In this document: positions 33,640 to 44,149 of the stretch, piece by piece | How the letters are laid out: every line of letters begins with the position of its first letter | Position numbering within the stretch: the first letter of the stretch is position 1 | Assembly: GCA_947034885.2 (NCBI GenBank) | Contig: OX344751.2 | Span: forward strand, 11,408,001-11,472,000 | DNA: 64,000 nucleotides | Reading direction: 5' to 3' | From: Thuidium tamariscinum | Lineage: Eukaryota; Streptophyta; Bryopsida; Hypnales; Thuidiaceae | Translations under genes and position numbers: made by a program | The notes under the pieces: model-generated | Database searches by the model: none | Seen by the model: only the letters and a program-made list of their open reading frames with translations | What the model was told of the DNA's origin: nothing

Positions 33640-36600
33640 TTTCATCTCATCATCCCCTTTCCAATTTTTTTTGCATCAAAAACAAAACTATCTTATCCAA
33701 AGTCAATGCCATCTTTTTATTTCTTAATTCAGTTCCTTTTCCGTTTTTCTTGCTTCATTAATTACGGGACTCTTATATTTTTTGCCTCCAATGCAAAAAT
33801 TCTTTTATGCCAAGTCATTGTCATTCCTTTTTTGTTGAATTATTTAGTCTCCTTGTTTTTTGGCTTCATTCCTTTTTTATTGAATCATTTTATCTCCTTT
33901 TTTTTGGACTTCATTCCTAAAACTCTTGCATTCAAATTGAATGCCAATTTTTTTTACGTCATTCCTTTTCCTATGTATTTCCCATTAATTAGCAAAGCTC
34001 TCATTCTCCAACTCTATGCCATCCTTTTTTTGTTGCATCATTCTATCTTTTTTTGCCACCATTTCCTTTTCAGATTTTCATTTTTATTGGTCTTCATTAA
34101 TTTCTAGAACTCTTTTATCCTAATTAGCAATACCAATATTTATTAGTTGAATCATTCCATTGTCTTTCCTAAATTTATTTGGCTTCATTGATTACCAAAG
34201 CTCTTTCATCCAATGTCAATGGGATTCTTTTTTTTGTACCACCAACTGACGAACCCCTTTACTATTTTTTACCATGTTTTTTACTTTATTCTTTAGCAAA
34301 ACTTGTTCATGTAACTCAATACCAATTTTTTTTGGCCCTCATTCTCGTTCCTTTTTTTTTAATCCTAAACCGAAATCTTTTCCGTCTTAACAAATTGTCA
34401 TTTTTTTCCCGTCAATCCCTTTCCTATTTTTTTTATTCATTAGAAAAACTCTTCCATCCCAACTCAATAATAAATGTTTTGTATGGTAAGAAATTGAAGT
34501 CTTTCCATTGGCTTTCCATTTCTCGTTTATTAAAATAGGTAATCAAACACAATGTTTGTTTCATATCTCTTTCACATTTGTTTGCTTTTATTAAGAACAT
34601 CTAAAATGCACTTTTACTCCAACTGAATGACGTTTTTTTTCCTTCCCTAATTTTTTTCATAGACTAGAAATGAATTCCACTCCAATTCAATGACTTTTCA
34701 TTTCATTCCGTACATGTTTTTATGATTGAATCCTATTCCAACTCAATGACATTTTACTTCATCAATTTCAAGTCAATCAATTTGATTTTTTCGCCACTAA
34801 ATTTTTTAATATTTGGTAACCATTTTTTATTAAATATGTACCTATTTCCATGCGAACTGAATCATCCCTATTTACTTTTCCCATTTTTTTGGACTTTGGG
34901 TAACAATACACTTCCATTCTAGTTCTGGCAATCACCTGATAGCAAATTAAAGGATGAGTGTTTGGGATTTATGGTCAATCACTTTAACTTGTAAGTGAAG
35001 TTTAGAATCATTCCCAAATAAAATTTACGAAAGCTTGGGTCTCTCCACCCCTCTTTTGGGGGCATTTATTTTGAAAGCACTTACATTCCAAGTCAATGCC
35101 TTTTCTTTTGTTGGATTTAATTTTTTTTAATTTTTTTTGCCTTAATTAGCAAAATTGTTCCATCCCAAGTTATACAAAAAGTAAATGGCATTACTCTTGT
35201 CTTCCTAAGTTTTTTCCAACCGAATGCCATTCATTTTTCATTGATCATTACCTTCCTAATTCTTCGAAATTCATTAGCCACATGTTCCATCCCAACAAAA
35301 GACGCTTTATTTCCTAAACCCTTTATAGTTTTATTTTATTGATTTGGAAGATTATTTTGTCCCAATTGAATGCCATTTTTTTGGATGTGTAATTGTGTAC
35401 TATACTCAAAATCCCAAAATATATTAATATGCCATTTCATTGTTCTTTCCTCATGGCATTTTTTTATGACTTCTATGAATTGATGATAAAACATAAATAA
35501 AAACTATGGATGCAATAGTTTGGTATAAAAATACATACACTTAATTTTTTTCACTATGCCTATGTTTTAGGAGTTAATGAAGCCCCCCCAAAGAAGGGAA
35601 AATGAATGATCCAACAAAAAAATGAATGACATTGAAGTAGAATGGAAGAATTTTAGGAATGAAGAGAAAACAAAAAAAGGAAAAGGAAAGATGGAACAAA
35701 AAAATAATGGCTTTGAATTGGGATGGAAGAACTTTAGGAAATATTACAAAAATAAAATAGGGAAGGGAATGATTCAACAAATAAAGAGAAACTATGAGTT
35801 GGAATAAAATAGTCCTGCTAATTAATGACGCTAAACAAAAAAGAAAAAGGAATGATTCAACAAAAAAGAGAACAAGAACTATGAGTTGGGATGGGAGAAT
35901 TGTAAGAATGAAGCCAAAAAAATAGGGAAAGAAAATATGGAACAAAAAATGAACATTTGGATTTCAATTGGGATGGAAGGATTTTAGAAAGGAAGCCCTC
36001 CAAAAGGAAAGAGAATGATGGAATTACAAAAAAATGGCTTTGAATTAGGATGGGATAGTCTTGCTAATTAATGAAGCAAAACAAAATCGAAGAAGGAATT
36101 ATTCAAGAAAAAATAAAAGAATAACTATGAGTTGGGATGGGAGAGTTTTAGGAATGAAGCCAAAAAAATAAGAGAGAGAATGACCGAAACCAAAAGGAAT
36201 GGCATGGAGTTGGGATAAGAAGAGCTTTGCTAATTAATAAAAAACATAGGAAATGAAATGATGGAACAAATACAAAATGGCATTCAGTTCGGATGGGAGA
36301 ATTCTAGGAATGAAGCCAAAAAAAAATAAAAAAATGACAATGATTTGGAATGAAAGAGTTTTAGGATTCAAGGAAAAAAATAGAAAAGCTTTGTTAATTA
36401 ATGAGGCGAGAAAAATAGAAAAGGGAATGATTTAACAAAAAACAAATGGCATTGAGTTGGGATGGGAGAGTTTTGCTTATGATGCAAAAGAAATTGGAAG
36501 GAAATGATGGAATAATAAATTAAAGTTGTTTGGATGTTAGAGTGAAATGATTTAACAATTTAACAATTTTTGGAATGGTGGAGTGACTAGGGATATGGAA

Positions 36601-37140
36601 ATGGTTTGGGTGCTACAGTGATGTGATCTAACATTAAAAAAACTTGGAATGGTTTGGATGTTAAAGTAATATGAATGATAAAGAAAAATAAGGAGGGAAA
36701 TAAAATGTTGTTGGGTTTTGAAAATCCGTTTAAGCTTTATGTTAACAAAATGTTGCTGATAAAAGCAAACAAAATGAAAGACGGATAAGTCCACAAAAAA
36801 TAAGGAGTCAAAGTGATTTCATCTAACAACCAACACAAATTACCATTGAGTTGGGACAGAGTTGGGATGCCACAAAAAATAAATGGAATTGAGTTGGGAT
36901 GAAAGAGTTTTGCTAATGAATCAAAAAACGAAAGGGAAGGGAATGATCAACCAAAAATAAATGGCCTTTGGTTGGAATGGAACAATTTTGGTAATCACAT
37001 GAAATAAAATAGGGAAAAGAAATCATTCTACCCTAGACAAATGGCATTGATTTAAAATGGAAGAGTTTTGGTAATGATGGAAAAAAATAGGAAAGGGAAT
37101 GATTTCCACCAATAAAAATAATCGTAGTGACTTGGAATGG
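33640..37140. repeat. Mirror-image array of degenerate ~100-bp satellite units
   Basis: From about 33,640 to 35,460 diverged units contain, in order, CAATGCCATT, a T-run, GAATCATTCC, TTCCTATTTTT, CTTCATTAATTAGCAAA and CTCTCCATCCCAACT-like words. From about 35,570 to 37,140 the same consensus appears reverse-complemented (AGTTGGGATGGGAGAGTTTT, GCTAATTAATGAAGC, GGAATGATTCAACAAA). The switch falls near 35,470-35,570. Units are too diverged to count exactly, roughly 15 per arm. The small open frames inside are by-products. Confidence 0.75.
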
Positions 37141-37610
37141 AAGTGTGCTTCAAAAGTCAATGTCCAAAAAGGGAGGTAAAGTGATCCAAGCTTTTGAAAA
37201 GCTTACCAATTTATTTTAGGGTGGCCAATTATTTTTAAGGAGTAATATGATCTAACATTAAAAGAAATAAGGAATGGTGGAGTGCTTTGGAATATAGAAA
37301 TGGCTTGGGTGTTCAAGTGATATGATCTAACACCCAAAAAACATATGGAATGGTGGAGTGATTTGGATATGGAAATGGTTTGGATGTTACAGTGATGTAA
37401 TTTAACACCTCCTAAAAATATAAAATGGTGGAGTGATTTGGATATGGAAATGGTTTGGATGTTAGAGTAATGTAATTTAACACCTACAAAAATGGAATGG
37501 TGGAGTAATTTGGATATGAAAATGGTTTGGGTATTAGACTAATTAGAGTGATATGATCTAACATTAAAAAAAATATAAAGTGTTGGAGTGACTAGGGAAG
37601 TGGGAATATG
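36530..37610. repeat. ~70-bp tandem unit embedded in the array's right end
   Basis: GGAATGGTGGAGTGATTTGG followed by ATATGGAAATGGTTTGGATG and GTGATGTGATCTAACA recurs about six times (36,575-36,680 and 37,230-37,600) with a ~70-bp period. It is distinct from the mirror-array consensus. Confidence 0.75.
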
Positions 37611-37669
37611 GAATATAAAATGGAAATATGTAGAAGCATATTAATCAATTTTAAGGTGGTCCACACCCC

Positions 37670-37860
37670 TGCCTAAATTCCGTCCGCGCCCTGACGATCG
37701 TGTCCTTGCCCTGCATGTTCTGGAATCCACATAGCAGCCACGTGGCCTATTTTTCCATTATCAAAAAGTCAACTATGTGTTGTCTCTACCGGACGGGTGA
37801 GAGCTCTACCGGACGGACGGACGGGCGAACCGGACGTCCGCCCGGTATGATAACCATGGT
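37670..37860. repeat. CGGAC island with palindrome
   Basis: GC-rich patch in AT-rich DNA. TCCGTCCGCGCCCTGAC at 37,679 matches the complement of the GCGCGGAC minisatellite word. ACCGGACGGACGGACGGGCG and CGGACGTCCGCCCGG at 37,807-37,845 form a strong hairpin. It looks like a relic of the CGGAC-rich MITE or minisatellite family. Confidence 0.55.
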
Positions 37861-38720
37861 GTACATGATTTAAGATAGTGTTTAGTGAAGCAAATATTTT
37901 TATATGTGCATTGATAAAAATGTTGGGATGGCAATAATTTTGAGTAATTTTTCTCTTGAATTGAAAATACTATGAATTTTGAAAAGCCAAAGTTTGGCTT
38001 TACCTATGATCAACATTTAGTGTCATCCAATTCAAATCATTTAAAAACTACTTTTTGGCTCATGGTTTCCTATATTGTTGCTCACTTATTTGCCATTAAC
38101 ATTTAGGTCCAAACCTTGGAAAAGTACAGGAATATGCATTTCAAGGACAAAATGGAAATTTGTTCTAACCTTGGTTAAAAATATAATATCCTATTGATTG
38201 TTGATGGGTCACCAATTAGCAATGAGTCCTTCTACCATTATAGTCCATATTTGATAACCAATTGACCGACAGGGATGCAATATTTCTAATAAAGGCTTGG
38301 AATGCATTATTTTGGTTCTTTTCAAGGTTGGGACTAATAAGATTTTGACACAAGTCTCAAATTAATGAAATTAGTGAGTTAGAAATTAGAAAGTATTAAG
38401 TAGGATAAGAAATTCTTGATTGATTGGAATAAAATGACTGGACATTGGCTGTCGCTCAAGAAGAGTATTTTCTAGCTTTCAAAATTCAAAAGAATTTTAA
38501 TTTTAGAAATCAAATTTTAGAAAAAATTTCCATCGAGTGTGCATACTATTGATTTCCAAAAAATTTTAATTTTTTGAAGAAAATTAAAAATAAAAACAAA
38601 ATGCAGTGATTGCCACAATATTGCACCCAATTTGTGTAGGTGGACCCTTTTGGTAAGTGGAGCCCAGTTCAGTTTTCTTCCAAACCCTAGCTTTGCACCA
38701 TCCTTGTGTACAATATCTTC
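37861..38720. other. AT-rich intergenic, nothing recognised
   Basis: No coding frame, RNA gene or repeat pair recognised. Confidence 0.5.
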
Positions 38721-38723
38721 TTA

Positions 38724-38862
38724 GGGGTGTTTCACACTATGGCCGTCCAAGTCAAGAGGCCGTCAATTCTACCAATCAGATTTGAGAAACCATGATTTTC
38801 ACTAATCAGATTTGAGAAAACCATGGCCTCTCGACTTGGACAGCCATAGTATGAAACACCCC
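38724..38862. mobile_element. Tourist-like (PIF/Harbinger) MITE
   Basis: A 139-bp element with ends GGGGTGTTTCACACTATGG and GAAACACCCC, whose arms pair as far as AGAGGCC. It is flanked by TTA on both sides (38,721-38,723 and 38,863-38,865). GGGxTGTTT termini plus a TTA duplication are diagnostic of PIF/Harbinger MITEs. Confidence 0.88.
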
Positions 38863-39039
38863 TTAGAATGGAGAGGTTCATTGCTTAAATAATTTAGTAG
38901 TTCCTTCTAGCACACCACACCATGCAAGATTCAACACTTTCAACTAATACAAAGATTTCTGTAAACTTTAATTAGATTCCACTTTCAAAGACATTCAAGT
39001 ATTGCAAATTTTAGAAGCCTCTAAATGAATCTAAAGGAT

Positions 39040-41300
39040 CCACCAACCTCTCACACCATGCAAGATTCGACATTTCCAACTTGCTAAAAGTTCCCAAAGA
39101 TTTGGAGAAACTTTGGATTCAACTTGCAAAGAAAATCAAGTCTAATAAATTTTGAAGGCCTCCCAATGAATTTGGGAGCTCCTTGAGCCTCTCACATTGT
39201 GTAAGATCCAATAGTCTCAACTTGCTCAAAGTTCCCAAAGATTTGGAGAAACTTTGCATTCCACTTCCTTCAAGATTTAAGTCTTCTAAATTTTAGATGC
39301 CTCTCAATGAATTTGGTAGCTCCTTGAGCATACCACACTATTCAAAATTTCAATATTTTCAACCTATTCAAAGTTCCCAAAGATTTAGGTGAACTTTGGA
39401 TTCCACTTCTTTCAAGGTATAAGTCTTCTAAAATCTAAATTTTGGAGGCCTTTTCATGACTTGGGTAGCTCCTTGAGCATATGACATTGTGCAAGACTCA
39501 ACACTCTCAAATTGCTCAAAAGTTTCCAAAGATTTGGGGAGACTTTGGATTCCACTTCCTTCAAGGTTCAAGTCTTCTAAATTTTGGAGGCCTTCCAATG
39601 AATCAGGGAGCTCTTGGAGCATATGACATCATACAAGATTCAACACTCTCAACTTGCTCAAAGTTCCCAAAGATTTGGGGAGACTTTGGATTCCACTTCC
39701 TCTAAGGTTTAAGTCTTCCAAATTTTGGAGGCCTTCCAATGAATCGGGGAGCTCCTTGAGCTTATTACACCATTTAAGATTCAACAATCTCAACTTGCTC
39801 AAAGTTCCCAAAAATTTGGGGAGATTTTGGTATTCACTTCCTTCAAGGTTCAAGTCTTCTAAATTTTGAAGGCCTTCCAATGAATCGGGTAGCTCTTGGA
39901 GCATATGACATCGTGCAAGATTCAACACTATCAACTTGCTCAAAGTTCCCAAAGATTTCGGGAGACTTTGGATTTCACTTCCTTCAAGGTTCAAGTCTTC
40001 CAAATTTTGGAGGCCTTGCAATGAATCAGGGAGCTCCTTGAGCTTATTACACCATTTAAGATTCAACAATCTCAACTTGCTCAAAGTTCCCAAAGATTTG
40101 GGGAGACTTTGGATTCCACTTTCTTCAAGATTCAACCTTCTCCACTTGCTAAAAGTTCTCAAAAATTTGGGGAGATTTTGGTATTTACTTCCTTCAAGGT
40201 TCAAGTCTTCTAAATTTTGGAGGCCTTCCAATGAATCGGGTAGCTCTTGGAGCATATGACATCGTGCAAGATTCAACACTATCAACTTGCTCAAAGTTCC
40301 CAAAGATTTGGGAAGACTTTGGATTCCACTTCCTTCAAGGTTCAAGTCTTCCAAATTTTGGAGGCCTTCCAATGAATCAGGGAGCTCCTTGAACTTATAA
40401 CACCATTTAAGATTCAACAATCTCAACTTACTCAAAATTCCCAAAGATTTGGGGAGACTTTGGATTCCAATTTCTTCAAGATTCAAGTCTTCTAAATTTT
40501 GGAGGCCTCCCAAAGAATGGGGGAGCTCTTGGAGCATCTGACATCGTGTAAGATTCAACACTCTCAACTTGCTCAAAGTTTCTAAAGATTTGGGGAGACT
40601 TTGCATTCCACTTCCTTCAAGCTTTAAGTCTTCTAAATTTTGGAGGCCTCCCAATGAATCGGGTAGCTCCTTGAGCCCGTCACAGCATTCAAGGTTCAAC
40701 ACTCTCAACTTGCTCAAAGTTCCCAAAGATTTGGGGAGACTCTGGATTCCACTTTCTTTAAGGTTCAAGTCTTCTAAATTTTGGAGGCCTTCCAATGAAT
40801 CGGGTAGCTCTTTGAGCCCCTTACACCATTCAAGATTCAACACTCTCAACTTGCTCAAAGTTCCCAAAGATTTGGGGAGACTTTGGATTCCACTTTGATG
40901 AAGACTCAAATCTTCTAAATTTTGGAGGCCTTCCAATGAATCGGGTAGCTCCTTCAGCATATGACATTGTACAAGACTCAACACTCTCAACTTGCTCAAA
41001 GTTCCCAAAGATTTGGGAAGACTTTGGATTCCACTTCGTTCAAGGTTCAAGGCTTCTAAATTTTGGAGGCCTTCCAATGATTCGGGTAGTTCTATAAGCC
41101 CGTCACACGTTTCAAGATTCAACACTCTCAACTTGCTCAAAGTTCCCAAAGATTTGGGGAGACTTTGGATTCCACTTCCTTCAAGGTTCAAGTCTTCTAA
41201 ATTTTGGAGGCCTTCCAATGAATTGGGTAGCTTCTTGAGCATTTGACATCTTGCAAGACTCAACACTCTCAACTTTTTTAAATTTTGAAAAGGTACAGGG
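39040..41300 (-). repeat. LRR-coding tandem array, 141-bp unit
   Basis: The LRR exon is a DNA-level tandem array with a 141-bp (47-residue, two-LRR) period: LSKLRVLNLxxCxxLKELPD followed by SLEGLQNLEDLNLEGSGIQS. About 12 units are readable from 41,300 to 39,630. The DNA similarity continues, with frameshifts and stops, to about 39,040. Units with KWCNKL and LARCHML alternate near the 3' end, which indicates recent two-unit amplification. Confidence 0.88.
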
Positions 41301-44149
41301 AGACTCTTTAATGAACCATTCCGTATGAACAATAACAATAAGTCATTGTCCTGAAGTATCTTTGGATAAGGTTGCCATTCAACTTGATTTTCTGATGTGT
41401 ACTCCAACCATCTCAAACTTTTAGGAAGTGGTGCCATTGAAAACATGCCACTCTTACACTTCAATATACGCAAGTTTTTCATAAGAGAAAGGTCAACTTG
41501 AACTTCAGGCCTCCGTGGAAGGATCAAAGTTTCAAGAGAATTTGGTAGTGACTACAAAAACAAATTCAATAATATCAAATGGGCTTAGAAACTTCAATTG
41601 AAATATGTTTCTTGGATCAAACCAGGGATAGGCAAATAGGACATATAAAATAGGATTAGATCTTCATACAATCAACCAAAGTTAACACTACTATTAGACT
41701 CTTCTAAGTTTTCTTTCTAATATGTCAAAACAAAACTACATACTAATACTCATTTCCAAAAATGCATCAAATGAAAGTTCAATAGTTACTAAACACACCT
41801 CATTCTTGTCCAACAATGCCAAGGATTCAAAGCCCCACAAACGTTTGCAAATCCCCAAACTTGTATTTTCCTTCCTAGCAATTGCATGGCCCATGTCTCG
41901 CAAGTGGTCATGCATGTGAAAGTTTCCAAACTCATCCACCGTAATCAAGGCCTTTTCTACAAGGGTGCGCACACCAAATGCTGCTGACCAACCTTGGGAC
42001 CTCCAAACAAGTTTAGCCAACTCTACGGATTCTCCCAATAATGCACATGCAATATCCAAAAACATTTCTTGATGTTGTTCTTGAAGAGCATCATAGCTGA
42101 TATGCAAACAATCAAATATCTTCTTCTCATCCATAATAGTGCCTTCATTCAATTGCTTCAAAACTTCCTCCCAAATCTCTACATCCTCTTCATCCCTCAA
42201 ACGAGACCCACAAACCTTCAACACCAAGGGAACACCACCACATGCCTTGCTCACATCTCCAACAAGATTTACAAATCTTGGAGGTATTTTCCAATCACTT
42301 CTAAAGGCATGACTTGCAAAGACGTTTAGAGAGTGTTGTTGGCTCATTAATTGAACATTATGAGTGTAAATCTCATGATTGGCATGAAATGAAGTTGACC
42401 TCTCAAATACACGTCGATCTCAAAAAGTGACAATGCATAAGCTTCCTTTCTTTAGCATTTGGCGTGACATCAAGTAATCCATCTCATCATTATCACGAAC
42501 ATCATCCAAAATCACAAGAATGTGCTTCTTAGATAACCTTTCTTCAAGAATAACCTTTCCATGAGATTTGTCTCTAATGTTTGCATTCTCACACAAGGCT
42601 TTCAAAATATGATTTTGGACAATTGTCACACCACCTTGATTCACCTTGTCTGTCACATCTTCCACATAACACCTCATTTCAAATCTTGGTTGTAATTGGT
42701 TGTATATCTCCCTTGCCAAAGTAGACATTCCAATTCCACCCATTCCCCACAATCCCAACATCAAAACTTTCTCCATAAGAGCTTGAATGAGGTGCTTAGC
42801 AACTTGCTTCACACCCACTATATGATCACCGACATGCAAGGGAAGAGACTTATTTGCCAACTCAAAAATCTTGTCAACCACCTCCACCACCAAGTCCACT
42901 TCCAACCTACAAACGACTTGTATCAAATTCCATTACCACCAATTACAATGCCAATGTAAAGATCAACCACAAACTCTTCATACCAAACAAAGCATATCCA
43001 CATATTTACCTCTTGTCTTCTTCTTTTTGCTCCCAACCATTCAACTTTGAAGCTCTTTTCAAATCCAACTTCCATTCTTCCACAATAGATGCATCATGCC
43101 TCTCTCTCAACTTTGTAAATCCAATAGCTAATTGACCCTTTTCTGGAAAATTCACTTCCCATGGTTGAACGTTGTAGAATATGGGTAGCACCTCCATTGT
43201 AGGAGAGTCTAGCATCGCATGTAATTCTTTCAAGCACCACTCTGATTGTACAAAATTCTTTGAAAAAATAACTAGGGCTAGGGATGTGGTTTGGATGGCA
43301 CGGTCAATGCACTCCCAAGAATCTTGGCCTTTTCCAATGGATTTGCAATCCAAAAAGGGATGCAATCCAACTCGTTTGAAAGCTTCATACAGAAAACCCA
43401 CAAAACCGGTCTTGGTATCGGGGCCTCTATGACTTATGAAAACATTGTAGTTAGTAAACTCATCTGCACCACAACCAATGACCAATCTACTATATAAATC
43501 AACACATCCAAATAACGTTCAATCACATATGCAATCAAGTCTAAAGGTGAATCTTAAAAAGTTGTTATGAATTGTACTTCAAAAGTCAATAAGAAAAGAA
43601 CAGGTTGGCAATGAAACCAAAATAAGTGAACCACACCTTCCCTTGTACACAATCTCTTAGTAGGTCTTGCTTGACTTGTACACAATCTCTTTCCGTCACT
43701 TATATCACTCTCCATATTGCTTTTGAAGTTTGTTACTTCAAAATAGAATTACATGCTAGTGCCTACAAGAAATGGAAAAATAGGACACAAGTGGGACAAA
43801 ACATATTAGTTTGTGATTCACCCACCCTACACAAGCCACTCTTCTTGTAGCCTTTTGGATTCTAGATTCGCAAGAACACATAATACAAAATATTTGACAA
43901 AGATGGGCACATGGCTTGAGTACCTACAAATAATGCCAACTTCATTCTTCTCAAAAGTGGTAGCCTTCTCAATGTCTTTGTAGAGTTCCAAATACAATTG
44001 ATGTGTGTTGCTTCCTTCCTCAAATCACTGCACAATAGAGCTTTTGGAAAATCTATGGATGCATTCCCAATAGATTGAATGGCAATCACAGACTCGTGAG
44101 TCAAAGCTCTTTGCAAACTCTCTACACAATTCACAACAATATTGATCAT
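39428..44149 (-). pseudogene. TIR-NB-LRR disease-resistance gene, inactivated
   Basis: Minus-strand exons: 44149-43924, 43463-43010 (TIR), 42906-41799 (NB-ARC) and 41551 to about 39,428 (LRR). GT/AG junctions are in phase throughout. The TIR starts YNVFISHRGPDTK and keeps the SEWCLKEL glutamate expected for NADase activity. The NB-ARC has ILVILDDV (Walker B), GGVPLVLK (GLPL) and MHDHLRDMG (MHD). The P-loop reads GMGGIGMST, with Met where the nucleotide-binding Lys should be (codon 42,726-42,728). A TGA (42,420-42,422) sits where the RNBS-B TSRD arginine belongs. A second TGA (39,629-39,631) and then a frameshift hit the distal LRRs. A truncated TIR-NB protein could still be made. TNLs are intracellular immune receptors. 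The first exon (75 residues before the TIR, with VIAIQSIGNASIDFPKALL) is not a domain I know and rests on splice-phase agreement. Confidence 0.85.

Noticed and set aside
33706..34538. Phe/Leu-rich hydrophobic open frames
   Set aside because: They arise from T-rich degenerate satellite units; hydrophobicity reflects poly-T, not membrane proteins.
39481..41246. Several plus-strand open frames across the LRR exon
   Set aside because: They are antisense shadows of the repeated LRR code on the minus strand; their repeated LLKVPKDLGRLWIPL pattern is the complement of the LRR consensus.
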